A stretch of DNA of 64,000 nucleotides from Celeribacter ethanolicus (lineage in GTDB: Bacteria > Pseudomonadota > Alphaproteobacteria > Rhodobacterales > Rhodobacteraceae): assembly GCF_001550095.1 (NCBI RefSeq), contig NZ_LRUC01000013.1:94030-158029 (forward strand), in the 5' to 3' direction. Under the pieces are notes generated by a model. That model searched no databases. It worked only from the letters and a program-made list of their open reading frames with translations, and was not told the origin of the DNA. The translations under genes were made by a program, and so were the position numbers. Below, piece by piece: positions 1-9,324 of the stretch; position 1 is the stretch's first letter, and the number at the start of each line of letters is the position of its first letter.

Positions 1-108
1 TTAAGCATTTGTTTTTGAATGGAAAATCGAAGTGGCGGGCGCTTGACGCGGGGCGTGAAATGCTTAGAACACGCTCAATCGAATTCCTATCCCATAAGGG
101 CAAGAAAC

Positions 109-570
109 ATGAAAACCTTTTCCGCTACTCCCGCGGACGTGGACAAGAAATGGATCCTGATCGACGCTGAAGGCGTCGTGCTGGGCCGTCTCGCTTCCAT
201 CGTCGCCATGCGCCTGCGTGGCAAACACAAAGCGACCTTCACCCCGTCCATGGACATGGGTGACAACGTCATCGTGATCAACGCCGACAAAATCCAGTTG
301 TCCGGCAAGAAGCGCACCGACGAGCGCTTCTACTGGCACACCGGCCACCCGGGCGGCATCAAATCCCGCACCATCGGTCAGATCCTCGAAGGCGATCACC
401 CGGAACGCGTCGTGACCAAAGCCGTGCAACGTATGCTGCCGGGCGGCAAGCTGTCCCGCCAGCAAATGACCAACCTGCGCGTTTACGCCGGCTCCGAGCA
501 CCCGCATGAAGCTCAGAGCCCGGAAGTGCTGGACGTCAAGTCCATGAACAAGAAAAACACCCGGAGCTGA
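109..570 (+). CDS. rplM: 50S ribosomal protein L13
   Basis: This 153-residue protein is large-subunit ribosomal protein L13, which binds 23S rRNA early in 50S assembly. The family core is plain: [16 protein letters not shown] near the N-terminus, then [12 protein letters not shown], and the Y-WHTGHPGG motif around residues 80-90. The reading frame is open 30 codons further upstream, but the family starts with the short MKTFSATP leader, so the ATG at 109 is chosen. The gene is followed after 5 bases by rpsI, the usual L13-S9 operon. Confidence is very high. Confidence 0.97.
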   Translation: MKTFSATPADVDKKWILIDAEGVVLGRLASIVAMRLRGKHKATFTPSMDMGDNVIVINADKIQLSGKKRTDERFYWHTGHPGGIKSRTIGQILEGDHPERVVTKAVQRMLPGGKLSRQQMTNLRVYAGSEHPHEAQSPEVLDVKSMNKKNTRS

Positions 571-575
571 GACCG

Positions 576-1064
576 ATGGCTGAAGAAATCAAATCCCTCG
601 ACGCGCTGAGCGCAGTCGCCGGTGGTGAGACCCTCGTCGTCGAAGCCGCTGCCCCCCGTGAACCCGTTCGTGACGAACTGGGCCGTTCCTACGCCACCGG
701 CAAGCGTAAAGACGCTGTCGCCCGCGTCTGGATCAAGCCGGGTTCCGGCAAGGTCACCGTGAACGGCAAGGACATGTCCGTGTACTTCGCCCGTCCGGTG
801 CTCCAGCTCATCGTGAAACAACCGGCCCAGATCGCCGGCGTCGAAGGTGAATTCGACGTTGTCGCCACCGTCAAAGGCGGCGGTCTCTCCGGTCAGGCCG
901 GTGCTGTGAAACACGGCATCTCCAAAGCTCTGCAGCTCTACAACCCGGAACTGCGCGGCGCTCTGAAAGCCGCCGGCTTCCTGACCCGCGACTCCCGTGT
1001 TGTGGAACGGAAGAAATTCGGTAAGCGCAAAGCCCGCCGTTCCTTCCAGTTCTCCAAGCGTTAA
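576..1064 (+). CDS. rpsI: 30S ribosomal protein S9
   Basis: This 162-residue protein is small-subunit ribosomal protein S9, whose C-terminal tail reaches the P-site tRNA. A variable acidic N-terminal extension of about 35 residues, common in alphaproteobacteria, precedes the conserved core ([14 protein letters not shown]). The protein ends in the family's basic tail, with [15 protein letters not shown] as the last residues. It lies 5 bases after rplM and is followed by a rho-independent terminator, so the two genes form one operon. Confidence is very high. Confidence 0.97.
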   Translation: MAEEIKSLDALSAVAGGETLVVEAAAPREPVRDELGRSYATGKRKDAVARVWIKPGSGKVTVNGKDMSVYFARPVLQLIVKQPAQIAGVEGEFDVVATVKGGGLSGQAGAVKHGISKALQLYNPELRGALKAAGFLTRDSRVVERKKFGKRKARRSFQFSKR

Positions 1065-1087
1065 TCGCCGGACTGGTCCAGAAATTC

Positions 1088-1116
1088 AAAGGGTCGCCTT
1101 CGGGCGGCCCTTTTCC
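1088..1116 (+). terminator. Rho-independent terminator of rplM-rpsI
   Basis: An 8-bp stem (GGGTCGCC paired with GGCGGCCC, one T-G pair) closes a TTCG tetraloop and runs straight into TTTT. It begins 24 bases after the rpsI stop codon, as expected for the end of the ribosomal operon. Confidence 0.85.
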
Positions 1117-1206
1117 ATGCCGGAAGACGAAGCTGCGATCCCCTTGGCAACCCGGGCCCTGCGGTTCATAGTGGGGCAAATCCGTTCGATGCGAGCCGCC
1201 TGAAAT

Positions 1207-2256
1207 TTGTCCCATCCCTACGAAGATATTCCTTCGCGAAGTTTCTGGCGCAGCGGGGTGGTCGAGACCGACCGCCAGAGCTGGCCGGGGATGTATATGC
1301 CGAAGGTGCGCATCAGGCGTGACACGGCCGTGGCCACGGCGGGGAGCTGTTTCGCCCAGCATATCGGCAATTACCTGACGCTGGCCGGGGTCAATGTACT
1401 CGATGCCGAGCCCAAGCCGAAAGGGATGAGCGATGCGCTGGCCCGCCGCTATGGCTATGGCCTCTATTCGGCGCGCTATGGCAATGTCTACACCGCCCGG
1501 CAGATGCGCGAACTGCTCGAAGATGCCATTGCCGGGCAGGTCTACACCCGCCTGTTCCTGACCCGCGAAGATCGCTGGTTCGATGCGTTGCGGCCCGGGG
1601 TGGAGCCCGAGGGTTGCGAGAGCCGGGAAGAGGCGATCGAACTCAGGCGCGAGCATCTCATGAAAGTGGCGTCTCTGGCGCAGATGGCGGATGTCTTCGT
1701 CTTCACCCTTGGCCTGACCGAGGGCTGGATACACACTGGGGTCAACCGCACCATGGCGATGGCTCCGGGCGTGATCGCGGGCAGCTATCGCAAGCGCCAT
1801 GTGTTTCACAATTTCACCTATGACGAGATCATGGCCGATCTGGCCGAGATCCAGCGCCTGCTCAGGATGCTGAACAGGAACATCCGGCTCCTGCTGACCG
1901 TCTCGCCGGTGCCGCTCACGGCCACCGCCTCGGGTCAGCACGTTCTGGCGGCGACGACCTATTCGAAATCCGTGCTACGTGCTGCGGCGGGCGATTTCGC
2001 CGCCTCCCGGAAGAGTGTGGATTATTTCCCGTCCTATGAGCTGGTGACCACATGGGCCAACACCACGCCCGCCTTTGCCGCCAACCTGCGCTCGGTCCGG
2101 CCGGAGACGGTGGAGCGGGTCATGGCGATCTTCCTCACCGCACAGGGGCTTCTGGAGCCTGTCGAGGCGATGCAGCATGAAGAGTTTTCCGACAGGGAGG
2201 AGGCGGAGGACGATGTGGTCTGCGAAGACGCGCTTCTGGAGGCGCTCCGGAAATGA
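1207..2256 (+). CDS. GSCFA domain protein
   Basis: This 349-residue protein contains the name-giving GSCFA motif at residues 46-50, followed by QHIGNYL. It also has the family's internal blocks FTLGLTEGW and SPVPLTAT. GSCFA proteins belong to the SGNH/GDSL hydrolase-like superfamily and their substrate is not established. An in-frame stop lies just upstream (1201-1203), so translation must begin at TTG 1207, and the following SHPYEDIPSRSFW fits the usual family N-terminus. No good ribosome binding site is visible. The next gene is another SGNH-like protein 24 bases downstream, which suggests a functional pair, possibly acting on acylated glycans (inference). Confidence 0.85.
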   Translation: MSHPYEDIPSRSFWRSGVVETDRQSWPGMYMPKVRIRRDTAVATAGSCFAQHIGNYLTLAGVNVLDAEPKPKGMSDALARRYGYGLYSARYGNVYTARQMRELLEDAIAGQVYTRLFLTREDRWFDALRPGVEPEGCESREEAIELRREHLMKVASLAQMADVFVFTLGLTEGWIHTGVNRTMAMAPGVIAGSYRKRHVFHNFTYDEIMADLAEIQRLLRMLNRNIRLLLTVSPVPLTATASGQHVLAATTYSKSVLRAAAGDFAASRKSVDYFPSYELVTTWANTTPAFAANLRSVRPETVERVMAIFLTAQGLLEPVEAMQHEEFSDREEAEDDVVCEDALLEALRK

Positions 2257-2280
2257 AGCTGGCAAAGTGAAGGGGGCGAG

Positions 2281-3093
2281 ATGACCAAGCGGCTCTGCGT
2301 TCTGGGCAATTCCCACATGGCCGCCTTCGCCACGGCGGCGGAGCGCGATGCCGCGCGCTGGCCGGGGATGGCGCTCGACATGTTCGGGGCACATGGCGAT
2401 GCGCTGTCGCGCTTCGAGGTGCAGGACGGGCGGTTTCTGAGCGAGGATGCAGAGGCACGGGCGCGGCTCGCCCATCTGGTCGGGCGTGACGCCTTTGCGC
2501 TCTCCGATTACGACGGTTTCGTCGTCACCGGGCTGCATGTTTCGGTCTTCACTTTCGTGCGGATGTTCCGTGAGCTGTCTTCGGTCGACATGCCCTCTGT
2601 GAAGGGGGCTTCGAATGCGCTGGAGGACGGGCGGCCTCTGGCGTCCGGGGCGATGCTCCGCGCCTATGGGGCGGAGCGGCTGATGCGCACCGGCGGGATA
2701 AAGCTTGCCCTGATGCTGCGCGCGGCGACCGAGGTGCCGGTCTTCGTCGCAAGCCAGCCGCGGCCCTCGGGGCGGGTGCGGGAGCGCGGCGGCACCTATC
2801 TTGGATTCAGCCAATTGGCGGCGCGGGGCGACGGGGGGTTCGTGTCCGACTGGTTCGACCGGGAGACAGAGGCGTTCTGTGCGTCCCGGCGGCTCAAGTT
2901 TATCCCGCAACCGGCGGAGACGGTGGAGGAGGGGCTGTTCACGAGCGAGTCCTTTCTGCGTGGCTCGGTGCGGCTTGCCAAGCGCAAAGGCCTGGCGCAT
3001 GACGACGACGATGTGCTGCATGCCAATGCGGATTTTGCCCGTTTGATGGTCGATCAAGTGGCAGTTTCGATGAATTTACCCATTGCGGCGTGA
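2281..3093 (+). CDS. SGNH-like protein of unknown function
   Basis: The 270-residue product starts with VLGNSHMAA (residues 7-15), which looks like a block-I SGNH motif with the serine of GNSH in place of GDS. It ends with DVLHAN, where His247 sits in the position of the block-V D-x-x-H pair. No signal peptide or membrane segment is apparent. It follows the GSCFA gene closely on the same strand and is probably co-transcribed with it. The two may act together in adding or removing acyl groups on a polysaccharide or glycoprotein, but nothing in the sequence proves a substrate. The gene is real; the function is a weak inference. Confidence 0.72.
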   Translation: MTKRLCVLGNSHMAAFATAAERDAARWPGMALDMFGAHGDALSRFEVQDGRFLSEDAEARARLAHLVGRDAFALSDYDGFVVTGLHVSVFTFVRMFRELSSVDMPSVKGASNALEDGRPLASGAMLRAYGAERLMRTGGIKLALMLRAATEVPVFVASQPRPSGRVRERGGTYLGFSQLAARGDGGFVSDWFDRETEAFCASRRLKFIPQPAETVEEGLFTSESFLRGSVRLAKRKGLAHDDDDVLHANADFARLMVDQVAVSMNLPIAA

Positions 3094-3182
3094 GGCTTGC
3101 GGGTTGGCTCTTGCGCATTTGATCAAAAACCTCACAGGATCGGGAAAAGCGGTTCTCACAGGTGGGTCCAGGGGAAGAGGGC

Positions 3183-4088
3183 ATGACATTCGGTGACAAG
3201 ATACGGCGGTTCTTCCGTTCGGAGCAGGGGGTTGGCGTGATGCTCGTGTCACCGACCGCCCTTTATGCGCTTTTGCTGCTGGCGGTGCCTCTGGTGGCGA
3301 TTGTCGTGATTTCGTTTTGGACCCAGACGGGCGTACGCGATTTCGACACCACGTTCACGCTCGCCAATTATAAAGAGGCCCTGACCGATCCGCTCTATCG
3401 TCAGCTCATGCTGCGCTCGCTGATGGTGTCGGGGCTGGTGACGACGATCACCGTGGTTCTGGCCTTCCCGATTGCCTATTTCGTGTCCTTCGGGGTCAAA
3501 CCCGAGCATAAATCCCTGTGGATTTTCCTGATCACCATCCCGTTTTGGACCTCCTATCTGATCCGTGTGTTCCTGTGGAAAGTGATCCTTGGTTACAACG
3601 GCGTGCTGAACTCCGGGCTTCTGGCCGTGGGCGTGATCGAGGAGCCGATGAGTTTCATCCTCTACAACGTCAATGCCGTGGTGATCACACTGGCCCATGC
3701 CTATGCGCCCTTTGCGATCCTGCCGATCTTCGTGGCGCTCGAAAAGATCGACCGCTCGCTTCTGGAGGCCTCCCGCGATCTCGGTGAAAGCCGCACGATG
3801 ACCTTCCTGCGCGTCACCCTGCCGCTGGCCGCGCCCGGCGTGGTTGCCGCCGTGCTGATTGTCTTTATCCCGACCATCGGTGACTATGTGACCCCGCGCC
3901 TTGTCGGCGGTCCGGGTGGTCTGATGATCGCCAACATGATCCAGACCCAGTTCCTGCGCCTCAACAACGCGCCTCTGGGGGCCACTTTGGCGGTGCTCGC
4001 CATGCTCATCGTCGCGGTGATCGCCATCGCCTTCATGCTCCTGGGCAACAAGGCCGCAGGCGGGAACAAAGGAGGGCGCCGGAAATGA
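3183..4088 (+). CDS. ABC transporter permease, PotB-like
   Basis: This 301-residue inner-membrane permease resembles PotB/PotH of spermidine/putrescine-type (and related organic cation) ABC importers. Six hydrophobic segments can be traced. The EAA loop that contacts the ATPase reads LLEASRDLGES, followed by LPLAAPGV near residue 205. The frame is open from a GTG 21 bases upstream, but ATG 3183 has the purine-rich GGGGAAGAGG just before it. The next permease overlaps it by 4 bases (ATGA), and an ATPase follows, giving a B-C-A operon. No solute-binding protein is encoded nearby. Confidence 0.92.
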   Translation: MTFGDKIRRFFRSEQGVGVMLVSPTALYALLLLAVPLVAIVVISFWTQTGVRDFDTTFTLANYKEALTDPLYRQLMLRSLMVSGLVTTITVVLAFPIAYFVSFGVKPEHKSLWIFLITIPFWTSYLIRVFLWKVILGYNGVLNSGLLAVGVIEEPMSFILYNVNAVVITLAHAYAPFAILPIFVALEKIDRSLLEASRDLGESRTMTFLRVTLPLAAPGVVAAVLIVFIPTIGDYVTPRLVGGPGGLMIANMIQTQFLRLNNAPLGATLAVLAMLIVAVIAIAFMLLGNKAAGGNKGGRRK

Positions 4089-4885
4089 AATCGCTCAAGA
4101 CCTACGCCATCCTCTATCTGATCTTCCTCTACGCGCCGATCTTTCTGCTGCCGCTCTTCGCCTTCAACAGCTCGACGGTCATCGCGTTTCCGCTCACGAG
4201 CTTCACGACCGAATGGTTCACCACGCTCCTGACGCTGACCGAAATGCACGGCGCGCTGTTGAACTCGCTCAAGATCGCACTGACCTCGGCCGTGCTCGCC
4301 ACGATCCTCGGGATTTTCGCGGCCATGGCGGCGACGCGTTATACCTTTCCGGGGCAAAAGGGCATCATGGGCTTTATCATGCTGCCTCTGGTACTGCCGG
4401 AGATCATTGTCGCGGTGTCGCTTCTGATCGTGATCCTGCGGATGGGGTTCAACACCGGCGCCTGGTCGGTGATTGCGGGGCATACGCTGATCTGTACGCC
4501 CTTTGCCATCGCCATCCTGCAATCGGCTTTCGCCTCGCTCGATCCCTCGCTCGAAGAGGCGGCCTATGATCTGGGGGAGACGCCCGCCTCGACCTTCCGT
4601 CTGGTGACATTGCCGCTCGTCATGCCGGGGATCATCTCCGCGCTTCTGATTTCCTTCACCATCTCGATGGATGAGTTCATCATCGCCTTCTTCCTCACAG
4701 GGGCTGAGCCGACCCTGCCGGTCTACCTGTTCTCGATGATGCGCTTTCCGAAACTTCTTCCGGCGGTCATGGCGCTTGGCACGATCCTCGTCGTGCTCTC
4801 CGTGCTGCTCATCGTCATCGCAGAATTCTTCCGCCGCCGTGGCGCCAAACGCGCCGGGCTCAAAGACACCGGGGGCTTCCTCTAA
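4085..4885 (+). CDS. ABC transporter permease, PotC-like
   Basis: This 266-residue second permease of the polyamine-type importer resembles PotC/PotI. Membrane segments alternate through the whole length. The EAA coupling motif is LEEAAYDLGETPASTF followed by LPLVMPG near residue 160. The start overlaps the stop of the preceding permease (ATGA) and the stop overlaps the start of the ATPase (TAATG), so the three genes are probably translationally coupled. The exact substrate (spermidine, putrescine or another cation) cannot be read from the permease. Confidence 0.92.
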   Translation: MKSLKTYAILYLIFLYAPIFLLPLFAFNSSTVIAFPLTSFTTEWFTTLLTLTEMHGALLNSLKIALTSAVLATILGIFAAMAATRYTFPGQKGIMGFIMLPLVLPEIIVAVSLLIVILRMGFNTGAWSVIAGHTLICTPFAIAILQSAFASLDPSLEEAAYDLGETPASTFRLVTLPLVMPGIISALLISFTISMDEFIIAFFLTGAEPTLPVYLFSMMRFPKLLPAVMALGTILVVLSVLLIVIAEFFRRRGAKRAGLKDTGGFL

Positions 4886-6000
4886 TGACCATCAAGAAAA
4901 AACCGACAGGCCCCGCGCTGATCACGCTTCAGAACGTGGAAAAGCACTACGGCGACTACCATGCGCTCAGGGGCATCAACCTTGAGATCGGCACGGGCGA
5001 ATTCTTTTCGCTCCTCGGCCCCTCGGGCTGTGGCAAGACCACGCTGTTGCGCACCATCGCGGGGTTCGAGGATTACGACAGCGGTTACGTGCTGATCTCC
5101 GGGCGTGACATGCGCGGGGTTCCGGCCAACAAGCGCCCCACGAACATGGTGTTCCAGAGCTACGCGATCTTCCCGCACCTCACCGTGTTGCAGAACGTCG
5201 CCTTCGGTCTGCGCAAATCGCCGATGTCGAAAGCGGAGAAAACCAAAGCTGCCGAGGACGCTTTGGAGATGGTCGGCCTCAAGGGCTACGGCCACCGCGC
5301 GGCGCATGCTTTGTCCGGAGGGCAACGTCAACGGGTGGCTCTGGCCCGCGCGCTTGTGCTGAAACCCAAGGTTCTGCTTCTCGACGAACCGCTCTCCGCG
5401 CTCGACCGCAAGATGCGCGAGCAGATGCAGGTGGAGCTGATCAAGCTGCAACGCGAGGTGGGTATCACCTTCATCCTCGTGACCCACGATCAGGAAGAGG
5501 CACTGGTGATGTCTGATCGGATCGCCGTCATGTTTGAGGGCGAAATCGTGCAATGCGACGACCCGGAAGTGCTCTATCGCCGTCCGAAATCGAAACGCGT
5601 GGCGGATTTCATCGGGGTGATGAACTTCCTTCCTGCCACAGTGAGCGAAGAGAACGGCACATATATTGCCTCGGTCGCGGGGCTCGGCGAGGCGGAGATC
5701 ACCGAGGGGCAATGCCCCGCAGGCGTGCCCTTGGGCGAGGCGACCGTGGGCTTTCGGCCTGAAACCCTGACCATCCTCTACGAAGGTCAGACCGCCACCC
5801 ACCGCGAAGCCCCCGCCAAGGTCGAGGAGGTCGTCTATTACGGTGACATGACCTATTATGACGTGCGTTTCGAAGGCGTCGAAAAGCCGGTGCGCATTTC
5901 GATGCGCAACATTTTCGGCCGGGATGTTCTGGACGTCGGTGCCTCGGCCCGCGTGAGCTGGTCGCCGGGGGCGCTGGTGGTGTTCGGGGCGGATCAGTAA
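4885..6000 (+). CDS. ABC transporter ATP-binding protein, PotA-like
   Basis: This 371-residue ATPase energises the two preceding permeases. It shows Walker A GPSGCGKT at residues 45-52, the signature LSGGQRQRVALARAL, Walker B VLLLDEPLSALD, and the switch histidine in VTHDQEEAL. A C-terminal TOBE-type regulatory domain follows from about residue 285. Length and domain order match PotA. It closes the permease operon and ends 1 base from the end of a convergent esterase gene. Confidence 0.94.
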   Translation: MTIKKKPTGPALITLQNVEKHYGDYHALRGINLEIGTGEFFSLLGPSGCGKTTLLRTIAGFEDYDSGYVLISGRDMRGVPANKRPTNMVFQSYAIFPHLTVLQNVAFGLRKSPMSKAEKTKAAEDALEMVGLKGYGHRAAHALSGGQRQRVALARALVLKPKVLLLDEPLSALDRKMREQMQVELIKLQREVGITFILVTHDQEEALVMSDRIAVMFEGEIVQCDDPEVLYRRPKSKRVADFIGVMNFLPATVSEENGTYIASVAGLGEAEITEGQCPAGVPLGEATVGFRPETLTILYEGQTATHREAPAKVEEVVYYGDMTYYDVRFEGVEKPVRISMRNIFGRDVLDVGASARVSWSPGALVVFGADQ

Positions 6001-6001
6001 C

Positions 6002-6793
6002 TTACCGTCGCAGCGCCTTGGTCACGAACCCTGTCACTGCGCGTTCCAGATCGGGGATCTTGCCCGTGCCGAGCGTGCGGTTCACCTCGGCATGGCGGTA
6101 GGCCGATCCGTCGAACAGGCTGACATTCGCGCCTCTGGAACGTGCCACAGTGACGAAATTCGACATCGCCAGCCCGTGGCCCCGCGCCCCCGACCAGATT
6201 GCCAGAATGGGCGGCAGGGTCTTGGCGAGGTTGTAGGCGGGGGAGAGTGCTCCCCATTGCGCGCGGTCCTTGAACGCGCTCGCGGTTCCGAAGGGCAGGT
6301 GGCCTTCATTGACACGCGCCAATGTGATCAGGTCGACCGCGCCGCTGTCGTTGACGATGACGCCCGCCGGGCGTGGCTCCCATCCGGTGAGCGTCGCCAT
6401 GGCGGCGAGATGCGCCCCCGCCGAATGGCCCATGACAATCGTGCGATCTGGTTTGGCGACATGGGCGAAGCACCAGTCGATTGCCTGCCGCACTGCCCTG
6501 ATCTGACCGGTCACCGGGGTTTTCGGCAACATCGGATAGTCGATGGAGACGAAATCGAGGTTCATCGCGTTGATCCATGCCGGTTTGGCATCGACCGCCT
6601 TGCGCGATCCGGCCCGCCATGCCCCGCCATGGATGTAAATCACCGCCCCGCGCAACGCGGGGGCGCGGAAAATGTCGAGCACATCCGCGCCGTAGCTCCG
6701 GGTCTCAGTCTTGTCTCTGGCCCAAAGCAGGGAGGGGCAGGCAAGTGCCGCCGCGCCGCCAGCAATCAGGGTTCTGCGTGTGAAACCAGACAT
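6002..6793 (-). CDS. Alpha/beta hydrolase (HSL/esterase type), probably Tat-exported
   Basis: This 263-residue protein begins with TRRTLIAGGAAAL, a plausible twin-arginine leader. The oxyanion-hole motif HGGAW follows near residue 55 and the nucleophile elbow GHSAGAH near residue 123. The likely catalytic histidine is in AYRHAEV near the C-terminus. The acid residue usually found after the sixth strand is not obvious there, since the region reads IWSGARGHG, so activity or residue use may differ. The ATG at 6793 is preceded by an excellent AAAGGAGG site. A TetR regulator lies 18 bases upstream on the same strand and may control it. Confidence 0.82.
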   Translation of the reverse strand: MSGFTRRTLIAGGAAALACPSLLWARDKTETRSYGADVLDIFRAPALRGAVIYIHGGAWRAGSRKAVDAKPAWINAMNLDFVSIDYPMLPKTPVTGQIRAVRQAIDWCFAHVAKPDRTIVMGHSAGAHLAAMATLTGWEPRPAGVIVNDSGAVDLITLARVNEGHLPFGTASAFKDRAQWGALSPAYNLAKTLPPILAIWSGARGHGLAMSNFVTVARSRGANVSLFDGSAYRHAEVNRTLGTGKIPDLERAVTGFVTKALRR

Positions 6794-6811
6794 ATGCCTC
6801 CTTTGCGGGGT

Positions 6812-7429
6812 TTACGTATCCTGTGGAATGAGCCCCAATCCACGCAAGTATATCCCGATTCCGGTTTCCAAAAGGTCTTCGGGCGGGAAAGGGACGCGCG
6901 CGCCGGGGGTGCCGCGCGCGAAAAGCTCGACCACCCCATGCGCCATGGCCCAGACATGGGCGGCAAACATCTGCGGCGGCGGGCGTTTGCCTTCGGGGAT
7001 TTGCTGCGCAAGCTGATCGGCGGCGCGTTCCAACACGCCAAGCGCGCGGTTCGCCACGGCGTAAAGCTCGGGCGAGCGTTGCATGGAGATGCCGCTTTCG
7101 AACATCGCTATGTAATGGCCGGGGTATTTGCGGGCAAAGGCCAGATAGGCGCGCCCGACCGCCTCGAAGGACGCCAGCGCCGAGGGCTGGCCGGTGTCGT
7201 AAGCGTAGTTGAGCAGGTCGGCGAACACCTCGAAGCCCTGCAACGCAATCTCCGCGATCAGATCCTCACGTCCCTCGAAATGGCGATAGACCGCAGCGGG
7301 GGTCACGCCCGCGGTTTTCGCGGCTTCCGAGAGAGTGAACCCGGTCGGGCCCTTTTCCTCGATCAACTGCAAGGCCGCGTCGATGAGGGCCTGCTTCAGG
7401 TTGCCGTGATGATAGCCGCGTTTGCTCAC
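6812..7429 (-). CDS. TetR family transcriptional regulator
   Basis: This 205-residue repressor-type protein has the N-terminal TetR helix-turn-helix at about residues 10-55. It is recognisable by GFTLSEAAKTAGVTPAAVYRHFEGREDL. The C-terminal half is a ligand-binding helical domain of the WHG/TetR_C type. The motif YHHGNLKQALIDAA at the N-terminus is typical of one large proteobacterial subgroup. It lies between PPK2 and the esterase on the same strand and could be co-transcribed with the esterase. The ligand cannot be deduced. Confidence 0.9.
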   Translation of the reverse strand: MSKRGYHHGNLKQALIDAALQLIEEKGPTGFTLSEAAKTAGVTPAAVYRHFEGREDLIAEIALQGFEVFADLLNYAYDTGQPSALASFEAVGRAYLAFARKYPGHYIAMFESGISMQRSPELYAVANRALGVLERAADQLAQQIPEGKRPPPQMFAAHVWAMAHGVVELFARGTPGARVPFPPEDLLETGIGIYLRGLGLIPQDT

Positions 7430-7445
7430 CGCTCAATCGCCCCGC

Positions 7446-8345
7446 TTATTCGTCTGCGTCGCCGGTGATCAGAAGCTTCGGTCCGTCAACGACCTTCGGG
7501 TCGATCTCGCCGAGATTTCTGGCGTTCTTGCCCTTGTAGTCGATTTTCGAAAGCACCGAGCGGATCGCATTCAGCCGCGCGCGGTATTTGTCGTCGGAGC
7601 GGATCACCGTCCAGGGCGCGATCAGCGTGTGGCTGCGCTCCATGGTCTCGGAAATCGCTTTCGTATACTCGTCCCAGCGTTTCAGCCCCTCGACGTCGAT
7701 CGAGGACAGTTTCCATTGTTTCAGCGGATCGCTCTCGCGCGCCAGAAACCGCCGGAGCTGTTCGGCGCGCCCGACATTGAGCCAGATCTTGAAAAGCTGG
7801 ATTCCTTCGGAGACCAGCATCTCCTCGAACTCGGGGAGTTGGTGGAAAAATTTCTCGCGCTGCTCATCGCTGCAAAAGCCGAAGACCTTTTCGACCACGG
7901 CGCGGTTGTACCATGAGCGGTCGAACAAGACGACTTCCCCCGCCGTCGGCAGGTGGTCGATGTAGCGCTGGAAATACCATTGCCCGGCCTCGCGCTCGGT
8001 CGGTTTCGACAGGGCCACGATCCGTGCCGAACGCGGGTTCAAATTCTCGCGAAAGCGTTTGATCGTGCCGCCCTTGCCCGCCGCGTCGCGGCCTTCGAAG
8101 ACCACGACGATGCGCTTGCCGGTCTCGCGCACATCAGAAAGCATCTTGACCAGTTCGAGTTGCAGCGCCTCGATCTCCGCCTCGTACTCGGCCTTCTTCA
8201 TCCAGGTTTCATAGGGGAAGGAGGGCGAGAGGATTTCCTTCTTGCCGCCGTCTTCGACCGCCTTGCGGATGGATTTCGGCGCGTCCTTTTCGAAATAGCG
8301 GGAAATGGCCCCGCCAAAGGGCAGATCAGGGGATTTGTCGGGCAT
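7446..8345 (-). CDS. ppk2: Polyphosphate kinase 2
   Basis: This 299-residue protein is a PPK2-family kinase that transfers phosphate between polyphosphate and nucleoside diphosphates (or monophosphates in some classes). It has the modified Walker [11 protein letters not shown] near residue 105 and the second conserved block [13 protein letters not shown] near residue 165. The lid-region [12 protein letters not shown] follows. A single PPK2 domain and a length near 300 residues fit class I. It is cytosolic and is relevant to phosphate and energy storage. It is separated by 16 bases from the downstream tetR. Confidence 0.93.
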   Translation of the reverse strand: MPDKSPDLPFGGAISRYFEKDAPKSIRKAVEDGGKKEILSPSFPYETWMKKAEYEAEIEALQLELVKMLSDVRETGKRIVVVFEGRDAAGKGGTIKRFRENLNPRSARIVALSKPTEREAGQWYFQRYIDHLPTAGEVVLFDRSWYNRAVVEKVFGFCSDEQREKFFHQLPEFEEMLVSEGIQLFKIWLNVGRAEQLRRFLARESDPLKQWKLSSIDVEGLKRWDEYTKAISETMERSHTLIAPWTVIRSDDKYRARLNAIRSVLSKIDYKGKNARNLGEIDPKVVDGPKLLITGDADE

Positions 8346-8390
8346 GGCGCGTGGCTTTCCGTGTTAATCTCTTTAACACTATGGGGTTTT

Positions 8391-9323
8391 TCAGCCCCGG
8401 TTGCAACGTGCGGCAGCCCGTGACGTGGCGCGCGCGACGGCGGCGACCACCGCCTCTGTCGCGGCGTGATGCGGCATATGGCCGATGCCTTCGAGCCGCG
8501 TGAGGCGGTTCGAGGGCAGGCGCGCGGCAAGCGCCAGAGCATGCACGCTGTCTGGGACGATGACATCCGCCGTGCCGTGGATACTCTCGATCGGCAGGGT
8601 GAGCGTATCGTAGCGCGGCACCATGGCCCTGATCTCGTCACGCAGCGCGATGCGTTGGCGGGCGTTCATCCGGTGCCGGGGCGGGTGGATCGACTTGCGC
8701 GGCTGGAAATGCTCGGCATAGCCGTCGGGCACCGGATCGGGGGCGAAGACCTCGGCCAGACGCTGTTCGACGATGAACTCCGGCACGGTGAGCGAAATCA
8801 GCTCCGCCGCCCACCAGCCGAGAACGGGCGCGGCCAGCGTGCGGTGCAGCAGCGGATGGCCGGTTTCCCAGTCATGGGACGGGGAGGAGACAAGCACGAG
8901 GGCCGCAAGCGTGCCGGGCGCATCGAGCGCCCACCGCAAGGCGACGGCGCCGCCGTAGGACTGGCCCAGAACGACCGGCGTGCGCGGCTCCACAATGGCA
9001 ATGGCGTCGCGCAGGACACGCGCCTGAGCGGCAAGGCTTTCGTCGCGCATCCGGGAGCTGTGACCATAGCCGGGACGGTCCACGACATAGACGCGGTGGT
9101 CCTGTGCCAGGGCCGGGGCAAGGGCGAAATTCATGTCATAAGTCGACCCCGACGCGCCATGGATCAGAACGACGGGGGTGGATTCGGGCGGGCCATAGCT
9201 CTCGACATGGATCGCCGCGCCCGAAGGCGTTTCGATCAGATCGCCCTTGCGCCGGGTTTTGAGCGCCCGCATCGGCCCGCGCCGCAGCGGCATTTCGAGC
9301 GGAGCGGGCGCGCGACTGCGCAT
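8391..9323 (-). CDS. Alpha/beta fold hydrolase
   Basis: This 310-residue alpha/beta hydrolase has the oxyanion segment LIHGASGS, the nucleophile elbow GQSYGG, an acidic residue in GTADVIV and the catalytic histidine in GIGHMPHH. These make a complete Ser-Asp-His triad. The frame stays open 22 codons into metA, but the ATG at 9323 begins one base after the metA stop and avoids a 65-base overlap. It therefore probably lies in a metA operon. Substrate is unknown; esterase, lipase and haloperoxidase-like activities are all possible. Confidence 0.85.
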   Translation of the reverse strand: MRSRAPAPLEMPLRRGPMRALKTRRKGDLIETPSGAAIHVESYGPPESTPVVLIHGASGSTYDMNFALAPALAQDHRVYVVDRPGYGHSSRMRDESLAAQARVLRDAIAIVEPRTPVVLGQSYGGAVALRWALDAPGTLAALVLVSSPSHDWETGHPLLHRTLAAPVLGWWAAELISLTVPEFIVEQRLAEVFAPDPVPDGYAEHFQPRKSIHPPRHRMNARQRIALRDEIRAMVPRYDTLTLPIESIHGTADVIVPDSVHALALAARLPSNRLTRLEGIGHMPHHAATEAVVAAVARATSRAAARCNRG

Positions 9324-9324
9324 G

